Shown piece after piece: positions 36,801 through 44,424 of a stretch of DNA of 56,725 nt. The translations under genes and the position numbers were made by a program. Below the pieces are notes generated by a model. That model saw nothing but the letters and a program-made list of their open reading frames with translations. It searched no databases and was not told the DNA's origin. The stretch is from an uncultured Pelagibacteraceae bacterium (GTDB lineage: Bacteria; Pseudomonadota; Alphaproteobacteria; Pelagibacterales; Pelagibacteraceae): NCBI GenBank assembly GCA_902524545.1, contig CABZDW010000007.1:1-56725 (forward strand), in the 5' to 3' direction. Within the stretch, counting starts at the first letter, position 1. Each line of letters begins with the position of its first letter.

Positions 36801-37024
36801 TGAGTACGATGATTGCAATGATGCCTTTAGTGGTTGGAAATTTTGGCCCTGGTGCAGGAGAGGGTTCAAGATTAGCAGTTGGTTCTACAATATTAGGAGG
36901 AATGATTATTTCAACTTTCTTTACTTTATATGTCACTCCTTCAATGTATCTCGCATTAGCAAAAAATACTAAAAGGATTGATATAATTGACTTAGAACTA
37001 AAAAAAGAATTGTCTAAAAAATAA
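33896..37024 (+). CDS. RND-family efflux permease (HAE1/AcrB-like)
   Basis: A 1042-residue inner-membrane proton-driven pump. Two halves, each with a large periplasmic loop and about six helices, are visible. The proton-relay Asp pair is in GIITDDSVIMTDAI, and the later relay Lys is in STKNSILIVDYANQ. The porter domain starts LPVRELPNGIQPPVVQVQVDY. No TolC-like outer-membrane gene is nearby, and substrates are unknown. Translation is coupled to the adaptor. The 3' end overlaps the convergent lytic transglycosylase by 11 bases. Confidence 0.93.
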   Translation: MFITELSIKRPTVSWVMSLILIIFGLFVFWKLPVRELPNGIQPPVVQVQVDYKSASASIVDQEVTQVVEDVIGGAEGIKNIDSKSENGRSTINVEFDTSIDLDNAANDIRERVARVVDNLPTESDPPQILKRAAGFTTTMWLSLSSSSWSDLELGDYAERYLVDQFSSVKNVGRIRVGGLRELSIRVWIDPIKLAANDLTIKEVEFAIRGENVSLPAGTLEADNIDLTLNLDKSYNDIETIKQIPIKKTSNRVIQLSDVANVEFGPVSEKTLFKAQTKDQINLKTVGIGIYARSGASTVELSNDIKKKIVEVKKSLPEELDLRVSFNRANYVEAAIEEVYKTLVIAFILVVSIIYLFLGNLKAVIVPAIALPVSLIASFLGLYIFGLSINIFVLLSFILAIGIITDDSVIMTDAIYRRIENGETPLVAAYKGSKQISFAIVATTLILVAVFLPLIFIEGISGTLFRETAIALSFSIVVSSFVALTLSPMLASKFLYKKKSKKIFIQKFEKIFSNFAKFYEETLVHAINKTKSVSFFIIFIIIASVLLFSFSKKELLPMEDRGAYLIIGSTDEGSSFEYTQEQAQKVEARLIPLLQAEDSPYSRFIMRVPGFGNSANSFNSFIIIALLDDWKNRKKGQQVVLREAIGKIVTLPQALAFPISPQSIRVSNYNKPVQMVIYGNTYEELEAIQKKVIRTIRSNKNLSRIESDYNRNKPEVKLIINKNKAKDLGVSTKSIGETLETLYGGKKITTFNKLGKEYPIIVQQYLSDRRNKEGVSKIFVRSETNGKLISLANLVSFKEEGSAKELARYNRQRAVTISANISEGYTLTEAIKYFENVMVDLAPENQITWKGKSEEIKETSNELFIIFALALLTAYLVMAATFNSFVHPFVIILTVPLAIFGGLVFILFLNSSVNIFSQIALIILIGISTKNSILIVDYANQIRSSGKTIELAVKEACAVRFRPIIMTSLSTMIAMMPLVVGNFGPGAGEGSRLAVGSTILGGMIISTFFTLYVTPSMYLALAKNTKRIDIIDLELKKELSKK

Positions 37025-37613
37025 TATATTTTTTTCTATTTAATTTACTTTTACATTTCAATAGCTGATTTTTGTATTTATTGGATTGTCTCTCAACTCT
37101 TTTAGCTAGTCCAATTACTTTTTTATTTTTTTTATAATTTTTATAATTTCCCCATCCTTCGTGATATGCAAGATACTGTTTGAAAGCATCTTTCTTTGAT
37201 ATCTTTAAAATGTTTTCTGATTTATTTGTATACCATCCAATAAAGTCAACACTGTCTTTAAATCTTGCTCTTGTTGCTAATTTATTACCAGTTTCTTTTT
37301 TGTATTGCTCCCAAGTTCCTTTAACTGCTTGCGAATAACCAAAAGAACTAGAAGGTCGTTTATAAGGTATCACTTTAAAAATTTTTTGTCTTGCCGGTTT
37401 AGCAAGCCAATCAAAATCAGACTCCATTTTTATTATAGCTAATTGAATATAGATAGGTGTGCCCCACTTTTGCTCAACTTTTTTTGTATGTTTATACCAT
37501 AGATATCTTTCACTAAAAATTGAACAACTGTTAGAAGTGTTTGATGGAATTGATGAGCAGCCGATTGTAAAAAAATAAATAAAAATTAATAATTTATTTT
37601 TTAAATCTACCAT
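37014..37613 (-). CDS. Lytic transglycosylase-like (SLT-domain) lipoprotein
   Basis: A 199-residue exported protein. A hydrophobic N-terminus ends in a lipobox-like TIGC, so it is probably outer-membrane anchored. The lysozyme-like part has AIIKMESDFDW with the likely catalytic Glu, SSFGYSQAVKGTWEQYKKETG and LAYHEGWGNY, matching the SLT family. It would cut peptidoglycan glycan strands to 1,6-anhydro-muropeptides. The basic C-terminal tail (KVIGLAKRVERQSNKYKNQL) is unusual. It overlaps the upstream VanZ-like gene by 20 bases, which suggests coupled translation. Confidence 0.82.
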   Translation of the reverse strand: MVDLKNKLLIFIYFFTIGCSSIPSNTSNSCSIFSERYLWYKHTKKVEQKWGTPIYIQLAIIKMESDFDWLAKPARQKIFKVIPYKRPSSSFGYSQAVKGTWEQYKKETGNKLATRARFKDSVDFIGWYTNKSENILKISKKDAFKQYLAYHEGWGNYKNYKKNKKVIGLAKRVERQSNKYKNQLLKCKSKLNRKKYIIF

Positions 37614-37989
37614 ATTTATTTATAAAATTATTAAGAAGAATTACAACAATAACACCCAATAAATTTCCAAATAAATCAGACCATTGAAAAGTTCTTTCAG
37701 GTATAAATAGATGAAAAATTTCAAGCGTGATAGAAATTAAAATTAAATATAATAGTAATAAGATAATTTTCTTGGAATTAGCAAAAGTTAAAAAACCAAT
37801 AATTGAAATTAATACAAATACATAAAAATGATTTGATGATATAACAAAATCTGGTGTTATTTGAGGTTGTATACTTTTATTGTCATAAATTATCCAGCCT
37901 AATAGACTTCCAGGATATAGATATAAAAAAATTAAAAGGATATTAATTATATAAAATATTACTTTATATGTAGAAAAAAATTTTGACAT
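37594..37989 (-). CDS. VanZ-like membrane protein
   Basis: A 131-residue protein with four hydrophobic segments. The region LISITLEIFHLFIPERTFQWSDLFGNLLGVIV has the VanZ-family signature ending in DxxxNxxG (here SDLFGNLLG). VanZ proteins are linked to teicoplanin resistance, but in Gram-negatives their role is unknown. It overlaps the lytic-transglycosylase gene and lies 45 bases from divergent gpmA. Confidence 0.75.
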   Translation of the reverse strand: MSKFFSTYKVIFYIINILLIFLYLYPGSLLGWIIYDNKSIQPQITPDFVISSNHFYVFVLISIIGFLTFANSKKIILLLLYLILISITLEIFHLFIPERTFQWSDLFGNLLGVIVVILLNNFINKYGRFKK

Positions 37990-38033
37990 TTAGTTAAATG
38001 ATTTTTTTATAAATAATTTTTAGATATGACAAG

Positions 38034-38747
38034 ATGAGTTTTTTGATATTAGTGAGACATGGTCAGAGTATTTGGAATCTTGAAAAAAGATTCACTGGTT
38101 GGGTTGATGTAGATCTTACAGATCAAGGTAAAATAGAAGCTGAGAAAGCTGGTCTGCTTATCAAAAATCAAAATATAAATATAGATTTTTATTATTCCTC
38201 GTTTCAAGTTAGGGCAAACCATACTCTTAAAATAATACAAAAAGTATTAAAATCAAAAAAGGATTTTGTAAGAGCGTGGCAGCTAAACGAAAGACACTAT
38301 GGTGAGCTTACAGGGTTGAATAAGATTGAGACTGCAAAAAAAATTGGTGAAGATAAAGTTTTTGAATTCCGAAGATCTTGGGATATAAAACCTGGAAAAC
38401 TAAGTAGAGAAAGCTCTTATCATCCCCTAAATATTAAAACATATGAGAAAATCCCTAAAGAGCTCATTCCTGACACAGAGTCTTTAAAAGATACATACAA
38501 CAGAGTTTTGGAGTATTTCAAAAATGAAATACATCCTAAACTAATAAATAAAAATATATTAATTACAGCACACGGAAACTCCATAAGAGCTTTATGTAAA
38601 TATCTGTTCAATTTAGATAACAATCAAATCACAAGTTTAGAAATTCCAACAGGAAATCCCTTAATAATCGATTTCGGTGAAAATTTGAAAATAAATGAAT
38701 GTAAATATCTAGATAAAGAAAGATCTAAAAACCTTTTAGTTTTTTAA
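38034..38747 (+). CDS. gpmA: 2,3-bisphosphoglycerate-dependent phosphoglycerate mutase
   Basis: Interconverts 3- and 2-phosphoglycerate through a phospho-histidine. The 237-residue chain has LVRHGQSIWNLEKRFTGWVD with catalytic His9, LNERHYGELTG, and ITAHGNSIRAL with the second His. It has the 2,3-BPG-dependent fold, not the cofactor-independent kind. The last 23 bases overlap the convergent nucleotidyltransferase gene. Confidence 0.95.
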   Translation: MSFLILVRHGQSIWNLEKRFTGWVDVDLTDQGKIEAEKAGLLIKNQNINIDFYYSSFQVRANHTLKIIQKVLKSKKDFVRAWQLNERHYGELTGLNKIETAKKIGEDKVFEFRRSWDIKPGKLSRESSYHPLNIKTYEKIPKELIPDTESLKDTYNRVLEYFKNEIHPKLINKNILITAHGNSIRALCKYLFNLDNNQITSLEIPTGNPLIIDFGENLKINECKYLDKERSKNLLVF

Positions 38748-39414
38748 AAATTTCTAAGTTCGTTAAGTGGTGAAATTTATTGATGCTCTCAAATCCATTT
38801 AACTGTTGCTTCATTAATAATTTATTCCAAATTTTAGCAATTGAGAAGTTTTCTACTTTATATTCATTAAATAAGTTTTTGTTCAAAATTTGACAACCAG
38901 TATATATAAAGTTTTTTTCAAAACTTTGTTTAATTATATTATCTTCTAAATCAAAATCGCCCTTTAGGTTATTATCAAAACTTAGTTTTTTATTAACCAA
39001 TAAAAGAATATTATTTAATTTATTTTGAAAATAATATTTTTGCATATTATTAATTTCACTCAAATAATTTTCATTCCAAATAGTATCAGGATTAAAAACA
39101 AAAAAATCTTCACAATCTGAGTGGTTGATCAAATTTAAAATTCCTCCGCCAGTATCTAAAATTTCTTTACCGTCCTCTATAATTTTTATTTTTACTGAAA
39201 AATTTTTATTTTTAAAAAAGTCAATAATTTGCTCACTTAAATAAAAAGTATTTAAAAAAATATTTTCGACTTTCAGTTTTATTACAGTATTAATACAATC
39301 CTCTAAAATTGTTTGATTTTTGATTTGAAGTAATGGTTTGGGTTTTTCAAGTGTTAAAGGATTTAGTCTTTTACCAAATCCAGCGCAGAGAATAAAAGCG
39401 TAATTAATTTTCAT
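38725..39414 (-). CDS. murU: Nucleotidyltransferase, MurU-like (N-acetylmuramate-1-phosphate uridylyltransferase)
   Basis: A 229-residue sugar-phosphate nucleotidyltransferase. CAGFGKRLNPLTLEKPKPLLQI is the NTP-binding signature, and EDGKEILDTGGGI and VFNPDTIW (metal-binding Asp) follow. It lies directly downstream of an aminoglycoside-phosphotransferase-like kinase (4-base overlap), an AmgK-MurU pair that recycles N-acetylmuramate to UDP-MurNAc in other bacteria. The assignment rests on that context; a general sugar nucleotidyltransferase is the alternative. Confidence 0.8.
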   Translation of the reverse strand: MKINYAFILCAGFGKRLNPLTLEKPKPLLQIKNQTILEDCINTVIKLKVENIFLNTFYLSEQIIDFFKNKNFSVKIKIIEDGKEILDTGGGILNLINHSDCEDFFVFNPDTIWNENYLSEINNMQKYYFQNKLNNILLLVNKKLSFDNNLKGDFDLEDNIIKQSFEKNFIYTGCQILNKNLFNEYKVENFSIAKIWNKLLMKQQLNGFESINKFHHLTNLEIFKKLKGF

Positions 39415-40349
39415 AAATTTTTTTTAAAATTATTATTTAGTAATTTTTTTAAATCTAAGAAAATTTCATTTTCATTGATTCTTGAAGAAATCAATTCCCA
39501 CGCGTATGGTATTAATTTTAAATAACCCTTTTTTTTATCTCGGATTGCCAGACGTGTAAATATTCCAATTATTTTCAGGTTTCTTAAAATAGATAAAATT
39601 TCAAAATCATTTTTTATTTTTTTTTCATCAATTTTTTTTTGAGTACCTATATAAAAATTAAAAATTTTTTTTTTTAGTACTTTTGAAGTTTTTAATCTTA
39701 CATCATCGACTAAGGAAGCTAAATCATAAGCTCTATTTCCTATCAAAGCATCTTGACTATCAATTACACCTATTCTGTTATTAACAAGCATTAAATTTGA
39801 TACATGAAAATCCCTATGTACAAATACATTTTTTTTCATCTTAAGACATAAAGATAAGGTTTTAATTATTTTTTTAAACTTTTTATTAAAGTCTTGTCTC
39901 TTATTTTTTGGCAAATTTTTTTTCACATACCACTCACAAAATAAATTAGCCTCCCGAATTAATATTTCATTTTTATAATCAGGTATTCGATAATATTTAT
40001 TTCTGAAATTTCTTATTTTTTTATCTTTTATTAATTGTATTTGATTAAGCAATTTTATTATATCTTTAAAATATAATAATTTTTTATTTTTACTTTTCTT
40101 TAAAATTTGAAAAATTGTCTTATTTCCAAAATCCTCAACTTCAATATAATTATTCTTATAATTCTCTTGATATAATTTTGGAGCTAGAACTTTATTTTTA
40201 TTTAAAATCTTGCTAATTGCATCATAAACAAGGAGATTTTTAAATTTGTCCTTTTTTGCTTGAATTACAATAGAATTACCATAATTGGATTTTTTTCTAA
40301 AAAACTTTCTATGTGACGCGTCTCCTTTTAATTTTTTAAGATTTTGCAT
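39411..40349 (-). CDS. amgK: Aminoglycoside phosphotransferase-like sugar kinase, AmgK-like
   Basis: A 312-residue kinase of the APH fold. The catalytic loop VHRDFHVSNLMLVNNRIGVIDSQD has the Asp and Asn of the HxDxxxxN motif, and the metal-binding Asp lies in GVIDSQDALIG. The N-terminal MQNLKKLKGDASHRKFFRKK also fits AmgK (GDASFRRYFR type). It probably phosphorylates the anomeric carbon of N-acetylmuramate and N-acetylglucosamine for MurU. It lies 10 bases after tsaE. Confidence 0.82.
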   Translation of the reverse strand: MQNLKKLKGDASHRKFFRKKSNYGNSIVIQAKKDKFKNLLVYDAISKILNKNKVLAPKLYQENYKNNYIEVEDFGNKTIFQILKKSKNKKLLYFKDIIKLLNQIQLIKDKKIRNFRNKYYRIPDYKNEILIREANLFCEWYVKKNLPKNKRQDFNKKFKKIIKTLSLCLKMKKNVFVHRDFHVSNLMLVNNRIGVIDSQDALIGNRAYDLASLVDDVRLKTSKVLKKKIFNFYIGTQKKIDEKKIKNDFEILSILRNLKIIGIFTRLAIRDKKKGYLKLIPYAWELISSRINENEIFLDLKKLLNNNFKKNL

Positions 40350-40359
40350 TTATCTATAA

Positions 40360-40815
40360 TTACAAATTTAAACCCTTAATTTTTAATATTCGTTTCTTGT
40401 AATCATTTCCATATTCAAAATTTAATTCTATCAAATTTTTTGGTTTTGGTTTTATTTTTTGTGGCCATTCAATTAATGTAATAGCATTAGTAATATCATC
40501 AAATAATCCTAGATTGTGAATTTCATCTAAACTATTTATTCTAAATAAATCATAATGATTGATTTTGATTTGTTTAATTTGGTACTCATTTAATAAATTG
40601 AATGTAGGACTTGTTACTTCCGTTATTTTAAGTCCATTTTGTTTTTGAAAATTGTTGATTAGATATCTAATAAAAGTAGTTTTTCCGACACCCATCTCAC
40701 CCACAAAAAAAACTATATGTCCTAATTTCAATTTCTTTGAAATCTTCTTAGCTAATTCCTCTGTTTTTTTTTCTGAAGATAAATTGATAAAATCACTTTT
40801 AGTAGCGATAGGCAT
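40360..40815 (-). CDS. tsaE: tRNA threonylcarbamoyladenosine biosynthesis ATPase TsaE
   Basis: A 151-residue P-loop ATPase needed for t6A formation on ANN-decoding tRNAs with TsaB, TsaD and TsaC. Walker A is [28 protein letters not shown] follows, and [18 protein letters not shown] is the family's later motif. Length and pattern are typical. It starts inside the 3' end of ahcY (17-base overlap) and continues in the same operon to amgK and murU. Confidence 0.94.
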   Translation of the reverse strand: MPIATKSDFINLSSEKKTEELAKKISKKLKLGHIVFFVGEMGVGKTTFIRYLINNFQKQNGLKITEVTSPTFNLLNEYQIKQIKINHYDLFRINSLDEIHNLGLFDDITNAITLIEWPQKIKPKPKNLIELNFEYGNDYKKRILKIKGLNL

Positions 40816-42085
40816 TAGGTTTGAAAGGTCCCTCTACCCCTACACTGATATAATCTGCTTGATCTTTAGAAAGTTTAGTTAATTTAGCACCAACTTTTTT
40901 AAGATGAAGTGTAGCTACTTTCTCATCTAAATGTTTTGGTAAAACATAAACTTTGTTTTCATAATTTTTATGATTATTCCATAGTTCTATTTGAGCAATA
41001 ACCTGATTTGTGAAAGAAGCGCTCATTACAAAACTTGGATGCCCTGTAGCACAACCCAAATTAACTAATCTACCTTCTGCCAATAAAATTATTCTTTTTT
41101 TGCTAGGTAGTTCAATTTCATGTACTTGGGGTTTTACTTCAGTCCATTTGTAATTTTTCAAAGCTTCAACCTGGATTTCATTATCGAAATGTCCGATATT
41201 ACATAAGATTGCTCTATCCTTCATATCTCTCATATGGTCAGCTGTAACAATATCTTTATTACCAGTCGCAGTTACAACTATATCTGCTTTACTAATTGCT
41301 TCATCCATTAAAACAACTTCGTAACCTTCCATTGCAGCTTGCAATGCGCATATTGGATCTGCTTCGGTAACTAACACACGAGCCCCACTCTGCCTTAATG
41401 ATGCAGCACTTCCTTTTCCAACATCACCAAAGCCTGCAACGATTGCAATTTTTCCTGACATCATTACATCAGTGGCTCTTCTAATTCCATCAACTAAACT
41501 TTCTCTACACCCATATAAGTTATCAAATTTTGATTTGGTAACTGAATCATTCACATTAATTGCTGGAACCAACAAAGAATTTTCTTTTTCCATTTTATTC
41601 AAAGCTTTTATCCCTGTAGTTGTCTCCTCTGAAACTCCTTTCACATCTTTTAATAAATCTTTATATTCGTTGTGCATCATTGCTGTTAAATCACCACCAT
41701 CATCCAAAAGCATATTGGGTTTCCAACTTTTCTTACCTTCAATGGTTTGTTTTATGCACCAAACATATTCCTCCTCTGTTTCTCCCTTCCACGCATAAAC
41801 TGGAATACCAGCTTTTGCTATTGCTGCTGCTGCATGGTCTTGAGTAGAAAAAATGTTACAAGATGACCATCTTACTTCTGCGCCTAAATCCACCAAAGTT
41901 TCAATTAATACTGCTGTTTGTATTGTCATATGCAAACAACCTATGATTTTTGCACCCTTTAAAGGAGATTTTCCTGCATACTCCTCCCTTAAAGCGATAA
42001 GTCCTGGCATTTCACTTTCAGCAATTGAAATTTCTTTTCTTCCAAATTCTGCTTGTGATAAATCTCTTACTTTAAAATCTTCCAT
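40799..42085 (-). CDS. ahcY: S-adenosylhomocysteine hydrolase
   Basis: Splits S-adenosylhomocysteine into adenosine and homocysteine, keeping methyltransferases active. A 428-residue NAD-containing enzyme with [24 protein letters not shown]-type NAD loop (here [19 protein letters not shown]), EVQVEALK-like region ([17 protein letters not shown]) and the conserved C-terminal [10 protein letters not shown]. It follows chvG after a 45-base gap. No SAH riboswitch is visible upstream. tsaE overlaps its 3' end. Confidence 0.97.
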   Translation of the reverse strand: MEDFKVRDLSQAEFGRKEISIAESEMPGLIALREEYAGKSPLKGAKIIGCLHMTIQTAVLIETLVDLGAEVRWSSCNIFSTQDHAAAAIAKAGIPVYAWKGETEEEYVWCIKQTIEGKKSWKPNMLLDDGGDLTAMMHNEYKDLLKDVKGVSEETTTGIKALNKMEKENSLLVPAINVNDSVTKSKFDNLYGCRESLVDGIRRATDVMMSGKIAIVAGFGDVGKGSAASLRQSGARVLVTEADPICALQAAMEGYEVVLMDEAISKADIVVTATGNKDIVTADHMRDMKDRAILCNIGHFDNEIQVEALKNYKWTEVKPQVHEIELPSKKRIILLAEGRLVNLGCATGHPSFVMSASFTNQVIAQIELWNNHKNYENKVYVLPKHLDEKVATLHLKKVGAKLTKLSKDQADYISVGVEGPFKPNAYRY

Positions 42086-42130
42086 CGTGGCTCTTCTAAC
42101 AATTAAAAATTAATTAATCAATAAAACTCT

Positions 42131-43672
42131 TTAAACTTTTGGAAATTCTATTTCCATACTCGCTCCTTTTTTATCTTCTCTATTAGTTGCTTTAATTGTG
42201 GCATTATGTAAATCAACTAAATTTTTTACTATATTTAACCCTAGCCCAGAATGCTGTCCAAATTTATCTGGTCTGTTACTGTAGAATCTATTAAATATTT
42301 TATTCGTGTCTTTTTCTTTAAAACCCTGTCCCTCATCTAATATTTTTATGCACACTTTACTATCCTCTGGTTTTGAAACTTGCACAAGTACGTCTTTATT
42401 ATCATCACTAAAAGAAATCGCATTATCTAAAAGGTTTGCAATGATTTGTTCAATTCTGTTCTCGATTCCATAAATTAAATATTTATTTTTACCATCATTT
42501 TCATAAGAAATATTAATTCCTCTTTTTAATTTATAAATATTATTAAAATCGTCTACAACTGACTTAATTATTGGTTCAATATCTATTTTTTTAATTTTTT
42601 CTTTACTTAATGCAACTTCATCTTTTAACATTTGTGAGTAATCAGTAATCAATCTTTCAATTCTTTGTACATCATGACTTAAAATATTAATCAATTTTAG
42701 TCTTTGTTCAGAATCTTTTGCATCATGTAAAATTTCAGATGCACTTTTTAATGATGCCAATGGATTACGAATTTCATGTACCAGATCAGTTGAAAAATTT
42801 TCTGCGTTTGAAATTCTTTTTTGTAACTCTAAAGTCATATCATCCAAAGAATTGGAGAGTAAACCAAGCTCATCATTTCTTGATTTTAATGTATCTATAT
42901 TTGTTCTTTTTGTGTCTTTATTTTTTATGATTTTGGTATAACTAACTAAATTTTTAATTGGTTTTAAAAAATATCGATTTAAAACAAATGAAAAAATTAA
43001 TATTACGATACCAACTGCAATTGCAGTTCTAATTACAAAAGTTTTTCTTTCGTCTATAGCAGCTTTAATGTCATTTGCATTTTCTGTAATTGCTAAATAT
43101 CCTATATTTTCTCCATTCTTCATAACATTCTTAATGGTAGTCAATTTAAATTTGTTAAATTCTTCCTCGGTAAATGTAAAAGGGATACCAAAATTCTTAG
43201 ACGTTGCGTAATTTAAAAGAACATCATTTAAAGACACATTATTTTCATTTCCAATATCTATATTTTTTTCTTCAGTGATTTTTTTTGTTGTTGTTGAGTC
43301 CAATACCTCTAACTCAATAGTATCCAACCTTTGTGAGAACGATCTTGGATCTAAGTCTAATGTATCAGTGTCTCCTATTAAATTAAGCTTATTATCAAAA
43401 AATATTACTCTATCCAAATTCTGAAAAAGAAATCTAGTTGAAAACAAAAATTTTCTAATGTCTTTTTCAACAAATTTTACATTTAATCTTGTTAGATTAT
43501 CAATTGTATTATTGATTACCTCGATATGATTTGAGGATTTTTTTTTAATTAAATTTGGTTGGACATTTTTCAAATAAACGAATGTGAACAGGCCTATTAT
43601 TGTAAAAAAAATAGAATTAATGAATAAAAATTTTTTTAAAATTGATAAGTTCTTAAGAAAATTGCTGAGCAT
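42131..43672 (-). CDS. chvG: Sensor histidine kinase ChvG
   Basis: A 513-residue membrane sensor kinase. Two membrane helices (near residues 13-33 and 215-233) flank a periplasmic domain of about 180 residues. A HAMP-like segment follows, then the H-box STDLVHEIRNPLASLKSA with phospho-acceptor His299, an N-box (ANLLDNAISFSD) and G-boxes (ILDEGQGFKEKD, GQHSGLGLNIV). The next gene, chvI, overlaps by one base, and the order chvI-chvG-ahcY identifies the alphaproteobacterial ChvG system, which elsewhere controls envelope and acid responses. The ligand here is not known. Confidence 0.88.
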   Translation of the reverse strand: MLSNFLKNLSILKKFLFINSIFFTIIGLFTFVYLKNVQPNLIKKKSSNHIEVINNTIDNLTRLNVKFVEKDIRKFLFSTRFLFQNLDRVIFFDNKLNLIGDTDTLDLDPRSFSQRLDTIELEVLDSTTTKKITEEKNIDIGNENNVSLNDVLLNYATSKNFGIPFTFTEEEFNKFKLTTIKNVMKNGENIGYLAITENANDIKAAIDERKTFVIRTAIAVGIVILIFSFVLNRYFLKPIKNLVSYTKIIKNKDTKRTNIDTLKSRNDELGLLSNSLDDMTLELQKRISNAENFSTDLVHEIRNPLASLKSASEILHDAKDSEQRLKLINILSHDVQRIERLITDYSQMLKDEVALSKEKIKKIDIEPIIKSVVDDFNNIYKLKRGINISYENDGKNKYLIYGIENRIEQIIANLLDNAISFSDDNKDVLVQVSKPEDSKVCIKILDEGQGFKEKDTNKIFNRFYSNRPDKFGQHSGLGLNIVKNLVDLHNATIKATNREDKKGASMEIEFPKV

Positions 43673-44379
43673 TAACTAACATTCCATCTATATCCGCTTC
43701 CATATCTAGTTTCTATAGCTGAAAATTCAGGATCAACTTTTTTGAATTTTTTTCTGATTCTTTTAACGTGACTATCAATTGTTCTATCTTCAATATCTGT
43801 ATCTTCTCTATAAGCTATGTCCATTAATTGGGCTCTCTCTTTTATAATTCCTGGTCTTTTGGCTAGCTCCTTTACTAGTAAAAATTCTGTGGTAGTCAAT
43901 TTATCAGGCAATTGTTTCCCATTCCATTCGCACTCTAATTGGGACGGATCAAGTTTTAATTTTCCGTGTGATATAATACTTTTATTTTCTTCTAAAGTTT
44001 CCTTGGTGTCTTTTTTTCTAAGTTGAACTCTAATTCTTTCAATTAAAACTTTAATTGAAAAACCGCCAGATTTTTTTACAAAATCATCAGCACCTAATTT
44101 TAATCCTAGTAATTCATCAATTTCATCATCTTTAGAAGTAAGAAATATAACTGGTAATGAGGTTTTTTTTCTCAATTTCTTGAGCAATTCCTCACCATCC
44201 ATTTTTGGCATCTTTATATCAACAATAGCCAGATCTGGTGGTGTCCTGGTTAATCCAATTAATGCACTTTCTCCATCGATGTAAGTCTGAACTTTAAACC
44301 CCTCTTTTTCAAGAGCAATACTTAAGCTGGTTAAAATATTTCTGTCATCATCTACTAAAGCAATAGTTTGTTTTTGCAT
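43672..44379 (-). CDS. chvI: Response regulator ChvI (OmpR family)
   Basis: A 235-residue two-domain response regulator. The receiver has acidic residues at 10-12 (ALVDDDRN), the phospho-acceptor Asp54 (LAIVDIKMPKMDG) and VIFLTSKDDE. The C-terminal winged helix contains LTTTEFLLVKELAKRPG and DRTIDSHVKRIRKKFK, then ETRYGSGYRW, the OmpR-family DNA-binding signature. Its stop overlaps the chvG start. It is the first gene of the leftward chvI-chvG-ahcY-tsaE-amgK-murU string. Confidence 0.93.
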   Translation of the reverse strand: MQKQTIALVDDDRNILTSLSIALEKEGFKVQTYIDGESALIGLTRTPPDLAIVDIKMPKMDGEELLKKLRKKTSLPVIFLTSKDDEIDELLGLKLGADDFVKKSGGFSIKVLIERIRVQLRKKDTKETLEENKSIISHGKLKLDPSQLECEWNGKQLPDKLTTTEFLLVKELAKRPGIIKERAQLMDIAYREDTDIEDRTIDSHVKRIRKKFKKVDPEFSAIETRYGSGYRWNVS

Positions 44380-44424
44380 ACTTAATTATAAAAATACTAA
44401 ATTGTTCTAATTTGGGCAAATAAA

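Noticed and set aside
42086..42130. Possible SAH riboswitch upstream of ahcY
   Set aside because: The gap to chvG is only 45 bases and AT-rich, with no room for the known SAH fold and no recognisable core.
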